A stretch of 30,807 bases of DNA from JBAYHA01 sp041666425 (GCA_041666425.1 JBAYHA010000003.1:1-30807); one strand, 5' to 3'. Positions 1 through 8,423 are shown, numbered from the stretch's first letter. Notes: a model not told the origin generated them from the sequence alone. Numbers and translations are program-made.

Positions 1-732
1 AAAGTTGATGTTGTTCTCGAATGTACCGGAAGATTTACAAAGAAAGAAGAGGTCGAAAAACATCTTTTGGCCGGCGCGCAAAAAGTCATAATTTCCGCGC
101 CGACAAAAAGTGAAGATATTTTAACTGTGGTAAAATCCGTTAATCACGAAAAAGCCAAAGGTCAGACAGTTGTTGCCAACGCCAGTTGTACCACCAATTG
201 TATTGCGCCGATTATGGCTGTTTTGCAGGAAAATTTTGGTGTGGAAAAATCTTTTTTAACTACCGTTCATGCGATGACCGCCAGTCAACGTACTGTTGAT
301 TTGGCTAACGAAAAAGATTTTCGAGAAGGAAGATCAGCTTCGCAAAATATTATTCCTTCGACAACGGGCGCAGCCATTGCTACGACCTTGGTTTTGCCGG
401 AACTAAAAAATAGATTTGATGGAATTTCTTTGCGAGTTCCCGTTGTTTGCGGTTCTATTTCCGATATTGTAGCTGTTTTGCAAAAAAATGTTACTGTGCA
501 AGATTTAAATAATTCTTTTATCAAAGCCTCAAAAAGCAAAAAATACAAGGGGATTATTGCCGTGTCCGATGATGATTTTGTTTCTTCCGATATTTTGGGC
601 AATGAAGCTTCAACGATTATTGATTTGCCGTTTACCAAAGTTGTTGGTGGTAATTTGATAAAGATTTTAGCTTGGTATGATAATGAATGGGGTTATGCCA
701 ATCGTTTAATTGAAATGATTGATTGTTTATAA
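1..732 (+). CDS. gap: Glyceraldehyde-3-phosphate dehydrogenase, 5'-truncated by the window edge
   Basis: Glycolytic GAPDH: oxidises and phosphorylates glyceraldehyde-3-phosphate to 1,3-bisphosphoglycerate with NAD(P)+ in the cytosol. The reading frame is open from base 1, where the first visible residues read KVDVVLECTGRF, so the N-terminal part of the Rossmann domain lies outside the window. The catalytic motif ASCTTNC is encoded at 181-201, with the nucleophilic cysteine codon at 187-189. The following HAMTASQ stretch carries the conserved histidine-threonine phosphate-binding region, and the C-terminus has the family signature WYDNEWGYANR. It ends with TAA at 730-732. A TTG at 67 could be mistaken for a start, but the upstream residues clearly belong to the family. 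No clear rho-independent terminator follows; the next 190 bases hold a repeat element. Confidence 0.96.
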   Translation, partial: KVDVVLECTGRFTKKEEVEKHLLAGAQKVIISAPTKSEDILTVVKSVNHEKAKGQTVVANASCTTNCIAPIMAVLQENFGVEKSFLTTVHAMTASQRTVDLANEKDFREGRSASQNIIPSTTGAAIATTLVLPELKNRFDGISLRVPVVCGSISDIVAVLQKNVTVQDLNNSFIKASKSKKYKGIIAVSDDDFVSSDILGNEASTIIDLPFTKVVGGNLIKILAWYDNEWGYANRLIEMIDCL

Positions 733-782
733 AATTAAACCTAATATTTTGTCATAAGTTTATTTAATTAAATTATTTCTTA

Positions 783-857
783 GCCGACACTTCTTGCCGT
801 CGCGTAGCCGCTATGGCGAAGCACGGCGGCATTACTCAGTGCAGGCCTTTAGTCGGC
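783..857 (+). repeat. Palindromic repeat family E, copy 1
   Basis: A 75-nt element bounded by complementary arms GCCGAC (783-788) and GTCGGC (852-857). Its body contains the core GCCGTCGCGTAGCC and a second internal pairing CCGT/ACGG. A copy at 19437-19513 keeps the body but has different, still complementary arms. The core also occurs inverted at 8352-8405. Right after this copy, 878-893 is another hairpin (GCCGAC-TAAA-GTCGGC) that reuses the right-arm sequence. Confidence 0.8.
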
Positions 858-924
858 GTAGATTATTCTGTTTTGACGCCGACTAAAGTCGGCTGGGAAA
901 ATTTTTATTTTTTCTTTAAAACAA

Positions 925-1731
925 ATGTCCTTAATTTTTTACATTTTCATTTTTATTTTTGGACTTGTTATTGGTAGCTTTCTTAATGTTGTTATTTTGC
1001 GTTTTGCCAAAAATGAATCCGTTGTCCGGCGACGTTCTCACTGTCCGTGTTGTCAAAATGATTTGTCTTGGTTTGAACTGGTTCCGGTTTTTAGTTTTCT
1101 TTTTTTGCGTGGTTGTTGCCGGCATTGTCGAGTTAAAATTTCTTGGCAATATCCGCTGGTTGAATTGGCGACTGGATTGCTTTTTGTTTTTGCCTTTTGG
1201 CAATCAGGTAGTTTTGTTGGTTTGTTAAATCCGTTTTCTTTCGTTTTTTTGATGATGCAATTTTTTCTAATTTCCTGTTTTATTATAATATTTGTGGCTG
1301 ATTTGCGGTTTATGGTTGTTTATGATGCGGTCGTTTATTTTGCCACCGGTGGATATTTTATTTTTCAATTGATTTTAAATTTATTAGCACCGGCATATTT
1401 GACGCAATTTTTGATTAACATAGCGTTGGCGATTCTTGTTGGTGCCGGTTTTTTTGCGGTGCAATATTTTGTTTCAAAAGGTAAGTGTCTCGGTAGTGGA
1501 GATATTTTGATTGGGTTGTTGATGGGTGTTGTTTTAGGTTTTCCAAAAATAATTTTGGCTATTTTTTTGGCTTATTTTGGCGGAGCGGTTATTAGTTTAT
1601 TTTTACTTGTTTGGCAAAAAGCGCAAGTGCATAGCAAAATTCCTCTGGCTGTGTTTTTGATTCCCGCCACCGTGGTTACTTATTTTTACGGAGACAAAAT
1701 AATTTTTTGGTATTTAAACAGTTTGTTATAA
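925..1731 (+). CDS. Prepilin peptidase / N-methyltransferase (type IV leader peptidase)
   Basis: Integral-membrane aspartic protease (PilD/GspO family) that cleaves the leader of type IV pilins after glycine and methylates the new N-terminus. At 268 aa it is full length. The N-terminal membrane segment contains GLVIGSFLNVVILR. A four-cysteine zinc site follows (C40, C43, C65, C68), typical of the bifunctional form. The catalytic aspartates are D126 in ADLRFMVVYD and D193 in the GSGD motif (190-193). ATG at 925 is preceded by A/T-rich sequence and no Shine-Dalgarno. It is followed after 3 nt by the first of four pilin-like genes, its expected substrates, so this is the head of a pilus assembly block. 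The block has no pilB, pilC or pilM here. Confidence 0.95.
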   Translation: MSLIFYIFIFIFGLVIGSFLNVVILRFAKNESVVRRRSHCPCCQNDLSWFELVPVFSFLFLRGCCRHCRVKISWQYPLVELATGLLFVFAFWQSGSFVGLLNPFSFVFLMMQFFLISCFIIIFVADLRFMVVYDAVVYFATGGYFIFQLILNLLAPAYLTQFLINIALAILVGAGFFAVQYFVSKGKCLGSGDILIGLLMGVVLGFPKIILAIFLAYFGGAVISLFLLVWQKAQVHSKIPLAVFLIPATVVTYFYGDKIIFWYLNSLL

Positions 1732-1734
1732 AGT

Positions 1735-2274
1735 ATGAAAAAAGGTTTTTCTTTACTGGAAATGCTTGTTGTTATGGGTATAATGGCGGTGGTCGCGACT
1801 TTGGGATTTAATTATTTCATTTTTGATTCGTCAGAAAAAAATTTGCAAAAAGAGGCGCTTCGTCTGCAAAATGTTTTGGAAAATTTGCGTATGATGTCTT
1901 CAACCGGTCAGAAGGTTAATGGCGTTTTGCCAAAAATGTATTGTGTCTATGCTCGGTATACTCCTGAGAGCGGTTATCAAACGTATGCTGAGTTTGGCGA
2001 TGACGCAATTTTTAATTCCGGTGACGAAATTATTTCGACAATAATTATGGACAAAAATGTTGTGTTTATGTCACCAGTGTTGCCATTCAGTTTGTGTTAT
2101 GTTTTGAACAACAAAAATTATTCAATGTGTTTTCATAATAACGGTCAAAAAAGTTGCGGTGATACTCTGGTTTTCCAGCGAATAAGTTTGGAAAATGCAA
2201 AGAGTGGCGATTTTGCCAGCGTTGATGTTAATTTGCGTAGCGGCGTGTTAGAAGAAGCGGAATTCAAAAGATAA
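1735..2274 (+). CDS. Type IV pilin-like protein (GspH/FimT-like pseudopilin)
   Basis: A 179-aa pilin-like subunit. The start reads MKKGFSLLEMLVVMG: a short positive leader, cleavage between G4 and F5, and the +5 glutamate E9. A hydrophobic helix follows that would anchor the protein in the membrane before assembly. The rest is a small soluble domain with several cysteines, for example CYVLNNKNYSMCFHNN and SCGDT near the end. The size and the single N-terminal helix fit GspH/FimT-type minor pseudopilins. It begins 3 nt after the prepilin peptidase stop and is presumably its substrate. A 140-nt spacer without an obvious terminator separates it from the next gene. Confidence 0.88.
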   Translation: MKKGFSLLEMLVVMGIMAVVATLGFNYFIFDSSEKNLQKEALRLQNVLENLRMMSSTGQKVNGVLPKMYCVYARYTPESGYQTYAEFGDDAIFNSGDEIISTIIMDKNVVFMSPVLPFSLCYVLNNKNYSMCFHNNGQKSCGDTLVFQRISLENAKSGDFASVDVNLRSGVLEEAEFKR

Positions 2275-2414
2275 AAGGTTAATCTAAACATTAAATTGAA
2301 TTTAAATGTCTGACAGTTGTTAAACTTTTTATTATTGAAAAAACACCCCACGATTGCGTTAATTTTTTTTAAAGTGCTACAGTTGATTTTGGAATAAATA
2401 ATTAAAAAAAATCT

Positions 2415-3275
2415 ATGCCAAATCAACATGATGAAAAAAGTTTGACGATGTTTGAGAATTTTCGTGTCCGAAGACATTATGACAAAAAAACTGAAACCTG
2501 GTTTTTTTCTGTCATTGATATTATTGCGGTTTTAACCGAACAACGAGATTATTTGACTGCAAAGACTTATTGGACAACTTTAAAAAACAGATTAAAAATG
2601 GAGGGTAGTGAAGTGGTCACAAATTGTGACCGGTTAAAAATGTTAGCAATTGATGGTAAATTAAGAGAAACTGATGTCGCTAATGTCGAAACAATTTTGC
2701 GGTTGATTCAGTCTGTTCCAAGCAAAAAAGCCGAACCAATTAAATTGTGGTTGGCTAAGGTTGGTTATGAAAGAATGCAAGAAGTTATCGATCCGGAGCG
2801 AGCGCTTAATCGCAGTCGAGAATATTGGCAACGAATGGGTCGGTCTGAAAGTTGGATTCAACAACGGATGATGGGTCAGGAAATTAGAAACAAATTAACT
2901 GATTATTGGCAAAATAATGAAGTTAAAACAGAAAAAGAGTTTGCCATTTTGACCAATATAATTCATCAAGAATGGAGCGATTTGTCAGTCAAGGAACACA
3001 AGAACTTGAAGAATTTACAAAATCACAATTTGCGCGATCATTTTACTGAAGCGGAAATGGTTTTTACGGCGTTAGCGGAACTTTCAACTAGACAAATTTC
3101 AGAAACTTTGCAAACCAAAGGGTTGGTTGAGAATAAGATTCCGGCCAAACAGGGTGGTCGGATTGCCAAAGATGCTCGAATCGCTTTGGAAAAAAGAACG
3201 GGCAAAAAAGTGGTTACCGGAAAGAATTTTTTACCGTCAAAAAAAGAAAATAATTTTTTAAAAGACAAAAATTAA
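2415..3275 (+). CDS. Bro-N / DinD-like (DNA damage-inducible protein D family) protein
   Basis: A 286-aa soluble protein. The N-terminal ~110 residues resemble a BRO/KilA-type N-domain: FENFRVRRHYDKKTETWFFS is followed by VIDIIAVLTEQRDY. The C-terminal half resembles E. coli DinD: NHNLRDHFTEAEMVFTALAE, a GLVENKIPAKQGG segment, then IAKDARIALEKRTGKKVVT. DinD is SOS-induced and reported to act on RecA filaments; whether this protein does so is unknown. Its location is odd. It sits inside the pilin block, 140 nt after one pseudopilin, and its TAA directly abuts the ATG of the next pseudopilin (zero spacing), implying translational coupling. ATG at 2415 has no Shine-Dalgarno. No LexA-type box was recognised upstream. 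The spacing suggests insertion of a regulatory or defence-type gene into the operon. Confidence 0.78.
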   Translation: MPNQHDEKSLTMFENFRVRRHYDKKTETWFFSVIDIIAVLTEQRDYLTAKTYWTTLKNRLKMEGSEVVTNCDRLKMLAIDGKLRETDVANVETILRLIQSVPSKKAEPIKLWLAKVGYERMQEVIDPERALNRSREYWQRMGRSESWIQQRMMGQEIRNKLTDYWQNNEVKTEKEFAILTNIIHQEWSDLSVKEHKNLKNLQNHNLRDHFTEAEMVFTALAELSTRQISETLQTKGLVENKIPAKQGGRIAKDARIALEKRTGKKVVTGKNFLPSKKENNFLKDKN

Positions 3276-3908
3276 ATGTCAAAAAGTTTTTACAAAAAAT
3301 CATCCGGCGGAACAATTATTGAAGCCGTTTTGGCTATGGGCATTATTTTGGTGGTGATTTCCGTTTTTTTGATGAGAACAATGACCGTTTCCACTATGCA
3401 AAAGCAGTCTTTTTGGCGCGAACAAGCATTATTTCTGGCGCAAGAAAATATTGAAGTCGTGCGAAATATGCGGGATTCCAATTGGCTACATGGTTGTCCC
3501 AGTCTGACTGATACGCAAAACTGTTTTTTTTGGAATTCCGGTTTTTCGCAAGGTGAGAATTATCGGTTTATTTTTTCTTTTTTAGATAATGACCAAATTG
3601 TCGTTTTGCAAAGTTTGACTGATGATTTTTCTGTTTGTGTGCAAAGTGAAAGTTGTCGTGTTTATTTGGATTCTACCGGCAAATTTGTTAATGAAGCAAC
3701 GGCTCAACCGACTAATTTCTATCGCGCCATGGAACTGCGACAAATTTGTGAAAATAAGACAGCCTGTGGCGGTGATGGCATTTGTGCCTCGGGCGAATCT
3801 TGCTCGGGCAAAGTTATTGGCGTAGAAATTTATTCTTTTGTCAAATGGTGGGAGCGTGATTCTTGGCGCAATGTTGAAATAACGGAAAGAATTTATGATT
3901 GGCGTTAA
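3276..3908 (+). CDS. Minor pilin-like protein (PilV/GspI-like)
   Basis: A 210-aa pilin-like protein. The leader MSKSFYKKSSGGTIIEAVLA fits class III cleavage after G11, giving E16 as the +5 glutamate, followed by a long hydrophobic helix to about residue 32. The segment QALFLAQENIEVVRNMRDSNW is typical of PilV/GspI-like minor pilins. Residues ~160-178 are unusual: a cysteine-dense CGGDGICASGESC loop that resembles disulfide-bonded extracellular repeats. The ATG immediately follows the stop of the Bro-N/DinD-like gene, and the 3' end overlaps the next gene by 14 nt. It is therefore co-translated in the pilus block and probably exposed at the cell surface or pilus tip. Confidence 0.86.
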   Translation: MSKSFYKKSSGGTIIEAVLAMGIILVVISVFLMRTMTVSTMQKQSFWREQALFLAQENIEVVRNMRDSNWLHGCPSLTDTQNCFFWNSGFSQGENYRFIFSFLDNDQIVVLQSLTDDFSVCVQSESCRVYLDSTGKFVNEATAQPTNFYRAMELRQICENKTACGGDGICASGESCSGKVIGVEIYSFVKWWERDSWRNVEITERIYDWR

Positions 3909-4446
3909 ACAAAAAGGATTTTCTTTGATTGAAATGTTGGTGGCCATGGCGCTGTTTTTGACTTTGGCTTTGGTTGTGAGCGATCTCTATTTGCGCAATC
4001 ATTTGCAGGAACAAAAATTTTTGTCCGTAGAAAAAGCGCAAACTGAAATGTCTTTGTTGATAAAACAAATTTCTGAGATGATTAGAAAGAATAAATTGAT
4101 TTATGAATCAAATGAAGAGTCTGGCGCTTCGCAAATATTTTTGCAAGATGAATTTGGTCAACAAATTGTGGTTTTTTTTGAACCGGACAGTGCGGAAATA
4201 AAAGTGTCTTATGCTGATGTTGATTCGACTTTGCATAGCTCGGCCTTGGTGATTAATGATGTGCAATTTTTGATTTGGCCACAAGAAGATCCATTTTATT
4301 ATGACCAGAATAATCAGCAGTATTCTTCGGATGCGCAACCGTTGGTGAGAATTTATATTTCTGCGGAGAACAAAACTGATAATTTGCAATACAAACAAAT
4401 ATTTTCCATGCAAGCCATGGTAAGCTCAAGATTTTATGGTCGTTAA
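3895..4446 (+). CDS. Minor pilin-like protein (PilW/GspJ-like)
   Basis: A 183-aa pilin-like protein starting MIGVKQKGFSLIEMLVAMA. The prepilin cleavage site is after G8 and E13 is the +5 glutamate. The mature N-terminal helix is followed by a soluble domain with no recognised enzymatic motif. The order prepilin peptidase, GspH-like, PilV-like, PilW-like, PilX-like matches minor-pseudopilin modules that prime type IV pilus or type II secretion-like fibres. The start overlaps the preceding gene by 14 nt, and its 3' end overlaps the following gene by 11 nt, indicating tight co-expression. No Shine-Dalgarno is visible, so translation probably depends on coupling. Confidence 0.87.
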   Translation: MIGVKQKGFSLIEMLVAMALFLTLALVVSDLYLRNHLQEQKFLSVEKAQTEMSLLIKQISEMIRKNKLIYESNEESGASQIFLQDEFGQQIVVFFEPDSAEIKVSYADVDSTLHSSALVINDVQFLIWPQEDPFYYDQNNQQYSSDAQPLVRIYISAENKTDNLQYKQIFSMQAMVSSRFYGR

Positions 4447-5209
4447 AAAAAGTCAAGGTAGCATTTTGCTTTATGCCGTGCTTTTTGTGGCCGGAATTTT
4501 AAGCAGTGGACTGTTAATCAGTCAAATAATTACCAATAATATTCGCAACGCCGGTTCATTGGTTAATTCGGCCAAAGCTTTTTATTCCGCTGAATCGGGG
4601 ATGGAAAAGGCTTTGTTTGAATTGCGCAAAATGGATAATATTCCAGCAACCGAAGATTGCGAGATTAGTCAGATTTGCTCTTGGCAGTTTTTGCCTGATG
4701 AAAAAAAAGAGTTGCGATTGTCTTTGCCGGTTGAACAAACGGTGCAATTTGATTTGTTTAATCCGACCGGCAATTTGTCAAGCGGAACGGAATCAGTGAG
4801 TGTGATTTGGGAAAATGCGGATGCGTGGTTGGAAGCTTCGTTTTATGTTTTCGAACAAAATGAATTTGTGCCAAGTTCACCCAATGAACAAACAGCGCTT
4901 GCTGATTTGCCGGTACAAAAAATGTTGTTAAATGGCGGTTCGGCTATTTTGAATTTTCCGCAAGCGAACAAAAATTATCGATTACGCGTAAAAGCGTTGC
5001 GCGAAGAAGCGACTGATTTGGTGGTAAAATTTTATCCACAAGAAAATTTGGGCGGAGACAGTTTGCCCTTGCCGAATATTTTGACCATAAAAACAGTGGG
5101 GGAATATGCCGAGAATACGGCTGAGGTTGCGGTTGTTTTGCCTCGTTATCAACCGCTATTGGGTTTGTTCGATTATGTGCTTTTTTCTGAATCAGCGTTG
5201 AAAAAATAA
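4436..5209 (+). CDS. PilX/GspK-like minor pilin
   Basis: A 257-aa protein with a pilin-type N-terminus, MVVKKSQGSILLYAVLFVAG. Cleavage would follow G8, but the +5 position is tyrosine (Y13) rather than glutamate. Loss of E5 is usual for tip-located GspK/PilX-type subunits. The PilX N-terminal signature AKAFYSAESGMEKALFELRK lies at about residues 45-64. The remainder is a predicted extracellular beta-rich domain with no recognised catalytic motif. It is the last gene of the pilus block. Its start overlaps the previous gene by 11 nt. An A/T-only hairpin with a T-run (AATAATTT/AAATTATT, 5208-5230) lies at the stop and may end the transcript weakly. Confidence 0.83.
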   Translation: MVVKKSQGSILLYAVLFVAGILSSGLLISQIITNNIRNAGSLVNSAKAFYSAESGMEKALFELRKMDNIPATEDCEISQICSWQFLPDEKKELRLSLPVEQTVQFDLFNPTGNLSSGTESVSVIWENADAWLEASFYVFEQNEFVPSSPNEQTALADLPVQKMLLNGGSAILNFPQANKNYRLRVKALREEATDLVVKFYPQENLGGDSLPLPNILTIKTVGEYAENTAEVAVVLPRYQPLLGLFDYVLFSESALKK

Positions 5210-5290
5210 TAATTTAAAATTATTTTTTCTTGTGATTTTTATGTTTTGGGGGATTGTTTTTTTCATGTTTTTAATAAATTTTTGTATTTT

Positions 5291-5346
5291 GTGGCGAAAG
5301 ATGCTTCGCCACTATTACTTTATAAACTTTCCACTTTATAAACTTT
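5291..5346 (+). repeat. Hairpin plus direct 14-nt repeats upstream of the EamA gene
   Basis: The 147-nt spacer holds a perfect hairpin, GTGGCGAA (5291-5298) with TTCGCCAC (5305-5312). Two exact copies of ACTTTATAAACTTT follow at 5317-5330 and 5333-5346, with a period of 16 nt. The same word family recurs at 15470-15512 and 28465-28563. Confidence 0.7.
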
Positions 5347-5356
5347 TAACTAACTT

Positions 5357-6226
5357 ATGTCCTGGATTATTTTAACTCTCATCACCATAATTATTTGGTC
5401 AATCGTGAATATTTTTGACAAGCATATCGTTGACAAAGAAATTCGTAATCCTTATGTTGACACGATTGTGTTCAGTTTTGCGCAATTTGTTTTTTTACTG
5501 GCTTTTGGAATTTACGGATTACGTGATTTTTCTCCGACCTATTTTTATTTGGCGATTGTCGCGGGGATTGTTTATTTTGTCGCCACTTATTTTTATTATT
5601 CGGCGATGAAGAAAGAACAGGTTTCAACTTTGGCGCCGATTCTGGGTGTTGAACCGGCCATAGTTGCTTTGTTGGCCTTTTTATTTTTATCCGAATCATT
5701 ATCTTTTTTTCACTATTTGGCTATTTTGATCATTATTGTTGGCGCTTGGCTTATTTCTTACGAAAAAAACAAAAAATTAGCGCATGTGCATTGGCTTTCT
5801 TTTCTCGCCATGGTTGCTTTTGCCGGCAGAAATGTTTTAATTAAGGCCGGTGCGGATTTGGCTTTGCCTTTTGGTGCCATTTGTTTGGGGTTGGGACTTG
5901 GAGGATTGATGGCTTTGTTTGTGGCCGTATTGTTGGCCGTTCCTCATTTTGATAAACATTCCGGCCATTCAATTCGCAAGTTGTTGTTTGTTTCAGCCCT
6001 TTCGGCAATAGGTTTTGTTTTTTATGCCAAAGCGATTTCCATCGGTTCTGTTTCTTTGGTTTCCGCTCTTTTGTCAGTCAAACCGGTGGTGGTTTTTGCT
6101 CTTTCTTTGTTGTTAAGTAGATTTAATCCGAAATTTTTGCATGAAAAAATGGATAGAAAACAGTTGTTGACAAAAATAGCGGCCATTGTTTTAATAATTA
6201 TCGGAGGAGTAATGTTGGTTTGGTGA
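5357..6226 (+). CDS. EamA/DMT-family transporter
   Basis: A 289-aa integral membrane protein with about ten hydrophobic helices in two halves, the EamA (drug/metabolite transporter) duplication. The first half starts with WIILTLITIIIWSIVNIFDKH; the second contains a helix pair ending SVSLVSALLSVKPVVVFALS, a typical EamA closing region. EamA proteins export or exchange small metabolites and amino acids; the substrate cannot be read from the sequence. It ends with TGA in VW-stop. ATG at 5357 has no Shine-Dalgarno and lies after a repeat-filled spacer, so it is probably its own unit or reads through from the pilus genes. Confidence 0.88.
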   Translation: MSWIILTLITIIIWSIVNIFDKHIVDKEIRNPYVDTIVFSFAQFVFLLAFGIYGLRDFSPTYFYLAIVAGIVYFVATYFYYSAMKKEQVSTLAPILGVEPAIVALLAFLFLSESLSFFHYLAILIIIVGAWLISYEKNKKLAHVHWLSFLAMVAFAGRNVLIKAGADLALPFGAICLGLGLGGLMALFVAVLLAVPHFDKHSGHSIRKLLFVSALSAIGFVFYAKAISIGSVSLVSALLSVKPVVVFALSLLLSRFNPKFLHEKMDRKQLLTKIAAIVLIIIGGVMLVW

Positions 6227-6247
6227 TTTTTTACGAGAATAATTCAC

Positions 6248-6276
6248 TTGACGAATATTGGTCAGAATTATAAAAT
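6248..6276 (+). promoter_or_regulatory. ligA promoter, essentially leaderless
   Basis: TTGACG (6248-6253), a 17-nt spacer, then TAAAAT (6271-6276). The expected transcription start at about 6282-6284 is next to ATG 6285, so the mRNA would be leaderless or nearly so. There is no Shine-Dalgarno. Confidence 0.6.
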
Positions 6277-6284
6277 TTATCAAT

Positions 6285-8297
6285 ATGGATAAAAAGCAAG
6301 CCCAAGAACGGTTGGAAAAATTAAAAAAAGAAATGCGCGAAATTGATCATGCGTATTATGTTTTGGATCGGCCGATTGTTTCGGATGCGGTTCGGGATAA
6401 TTTAAAAGCCGAAGTAAAAAAAATCGAAAATTTATTTCCCGATTTAATCACTCCGGACTCACCGACGCAAAGAATCGGCGGGCAAGTTTTGAGTGAACTC
6501 AAAAAAGTAAAACATGCTATTCCAAAATATTCGTTGGATGATGTTTTTAGTTATGATGATATTTATGAGTTTGATAAGCGTGTGCGCAAATTTTTAAATT
6601 TGTCAGAAAAAGAAAAAGTAGAATATACTTGCGAGTTAAAAATTGATGGGTTGAACATGTCTTTTCATTACGAAGATGGAATTTTTAGAAGAGCGGTAAC
6701 GCGGGGGGATGGTTTTGTTGGTGAAGATGTTTCCCATACGGTTAGAACCATAAAAAGTTTACCGTTAAAAATTGCTGAACCGATCGATTTGGAATTGGGT
6801 GGAGAAGTTTATTTGCCAAAAAAAAGTTTTGAAAAATTAAACAAAGAAGCGTTAGCTACGAATAAAGCGGAATTTGCCAATCCGCGCAACGCCGCCGCTG
6901 GAACTATTCGTCAATTGGATTCTTCTGTCGCCGCAAAAAGAGATTTGGCCGTTTTTTGTTGGGCGATTTATTCGGGAGTACAAACAAAAACACAAGTTGA
7001 AATGTTGCAAAAAATGCAACAACTTGGTTTCCCGATAAATGAAAATTATGAAAAAGTTAATGACATTACCGGCGTGATCAACTTTTGTGAAAAATGGCAT
7101 CAACGCCGGTCCGGTTTGCCTTACGAAATTGATGGCGTGGCGATCAAAGTTAATCGAATTGATTGGCAACAACGACTGGGCAAAGCGGCCAAATATGTGC
7201 GCTGGGCTTGCGCTTACAAATTTCCGGCCGAACAAGCAGCGACAGTTCTCGAAAATGTTCTTTGGCAAGTCGGTCGTACCGGAGCTTTAACCCCGGTGGC
7301 TCATTTGCGTCCGGTAAAAGTTGCCGGTTCTACGGTCAGTCGAGCAACGTTGCATAATTTTGATGAAATTCAGAGATTGGGAGTAAAAATCGGTGATACC
7401 GTAATTTTGCAAAAAGCGGGCGATATTATTCCGGAAATTTTGGAGCCGTTAATAAAATTAAGAACCGGAAAAGAAAAAGAAATTAAAGAACCGACCGCTT
7501 GTCCGATTTGTCATTCCGCGTTAATCAAGAAAAAAGATGAAGTCGCGATTTATTGTGAGAACAAAAAATGTTTTGCGATTGAACGAGAAAATATTATTCA
7601 TTTTGTCAGTCGCAAAGGTTTTAATATTGATGGTTTGGGCGAAAAAATAGTGGAACAATTAATTAATGAAGGTTTAATTACTTCGGCGGCCGATATTTTT
7701 GATTTAACAGTAGGTGATTTGCAACCCCTTGAAAGATTTGCCGAGAAGTCAGCCGTTAATTTGATTGAAGCGATTATCAAAAGTAAAAAAGTCACTTTGA
7801 ATAAATTTATTTATTCACTCGGCATTCGTCATGTTGGCGAAGAAACGGCCGGCTTGTTAGCTAGATTTTTAAAGTCCGAAAATTTAATTGATTTTTTACA
7901 AAAAATAAAAAAATTAAAGATTGAAGAGTTGGCGCAGATTGACGGACTTGGTGAAGTTGCTGGTCAAAGTTTCTTGGATTATTTTGCGGATGAAGAAAAA
8001 GTGGCCATGATAAAAAAAATGTCGGCGTCTGGAGTTACTCTACAAAAAATGGCCGAAGTAAAAAACAAAAGCGGAATTTCCGGCAAAACATTTGTTTTAA
8101 CTGGTGCTTTGCAAAATATTTCTCGTGACGAAGCAAAACAAATTTTAAAAAATCTTGGTGCCAAAGTTTCCGGTGCCGTTAGTTCGCAGACCGATTTTGT
8201 GGTGGCCGGCGATGATCCCGGTTCCAAATTCACCAAAGCCAAAGAATTCGGCATCAAAATTTTAACCGAAGATGAATTCCAAAAATTAATCAAATAA
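6285..8297 (+). CDS. ligA: NAD-dependent DNA ligase LigA
   Basis: Seals nicks in duplex DNA using NAD+ in replication and repair. Starting at ATG 6285 it is 670 aa, the usual LigA length. A TTG at 6258 would add nine residues but precedes the likely transcription start. Domains in order: Ia (1-70), adenylation domain with active-site lysine K119 in KIDG, OB fold, Zn finger C406/C409/C424/C429, helix-hairpin-helix repeats, and BRCT (~595-670; GKTFVLTGAL). In domain Ia the usual SDAEYD reads SDAVRD: the NMN-contacting tyrosine (E. coli Y35) is arginine R37, which appears to be a lineage feature. The gene is monocistronic, ending before a strong inverted repeat with a T-run at 8424-8484. Confidence 0.97.
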   Translation: MDKKQAQERLEKLKKEMREIDHAYYVLDRPIVSDAVRDNLKAEVKKIENLFPDLITPDSPTQRIGGQVLSELKKVKHAIPKYSLDDVFSYDDIYEFDKRVRKFLNLSEKEKVEYTCELKIDGLNMSFHYEDGIFRRAVTRGDGFVGEDVSHTVRTIKSLPLKIAEPIDLELGGEVYLPKKSFEKLNKEALATNKAEFANPRNAAAGTIRQLDSSVAAKRDLAVFCWAIYSGVQTKTQVEMLQKMQQLGFPINENYEKVNDITGVINFCEKWHQRRSGLPYEIDGVAIKVNRIDWQQRLGKAAKYVRWACAYKFPAEQAATVLENVLWQVGRTGALTPVAHLRPVKVAGSTVSRATLHNFDEIQRLGVKIGDTVILQKAGDIIPEILEPLIKLRTGKEKEIKEPTACPICHSALIKKKDEVAIYCENKKCFAIERENIIHFVSRKGFNIDGLGEKIVEQLINEGLITSAADIFDLTVGDLQPLERFAEKSAVNLIEAIIKSKKVTLNKFIYSLGIRHVGEETAGLLARFLKSENLIDFLQKIKKLKIEELAQIDGLGEVAGQSFLDYFADEEKVAMIKKMSASGVTLQKMAEVKNKSGISGKTFVLTGALQNISRDEAKQILKNLGAKVSGAVSSQTDFVVAGDDPGSKFTKAKEFGIKILTEDEFQKLIK

Positions 8298-8351
8298 CGA
8301 TTTATTTTCAAAAACAGCCCTTTTGTCATCCTGAGCTAAGCCTGCCATGAG

Positions 8352-8405
8352 CCTGCCTGCTGGCCGTGCTCTGCCATAGCGGCTACGCGACGGCGAGTAG
8401 GCAGG
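8352..8405 (-). repeat. Palindromic repeat family E, copy in inverse orientation
   Basis: Arms CCTGCCT (8352-8358) and AGGCAGG (8399-8405) enclose, on the - strand, the same GCCGTCGCGTAGCCGCTATG core as the elements at 783 and 19437. The arms are unrelated to theirs. Just upstream, at ~8324-8335, TTGTCATCCTGAG looks like a fragment of the TGTCATC family. Confidence 0.75.
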
Positions 8406-8423
8406 GAGGCGTCTGTCTTTTTT

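Noticed and set aside
285..638. Long antisense open frames opposite gap, ligA, mutS, mutL and other genes
   Set aside because: They mirror strongly recognisable + strand genes, have no family features and no ribosome binding sites.
2275..2414. Terminator or promoter in the spacer before the Bro-N/DinD-like gene
   Set aside because: Only weak A/T-rich pairing and no convincing -35/-10 pair could be found.
6258..6284. TTG start for ligA
   Set aside because: It lies between the -35 and -10 boxes of the predicted promoter, and the family N-terminus fits ATG 6285.
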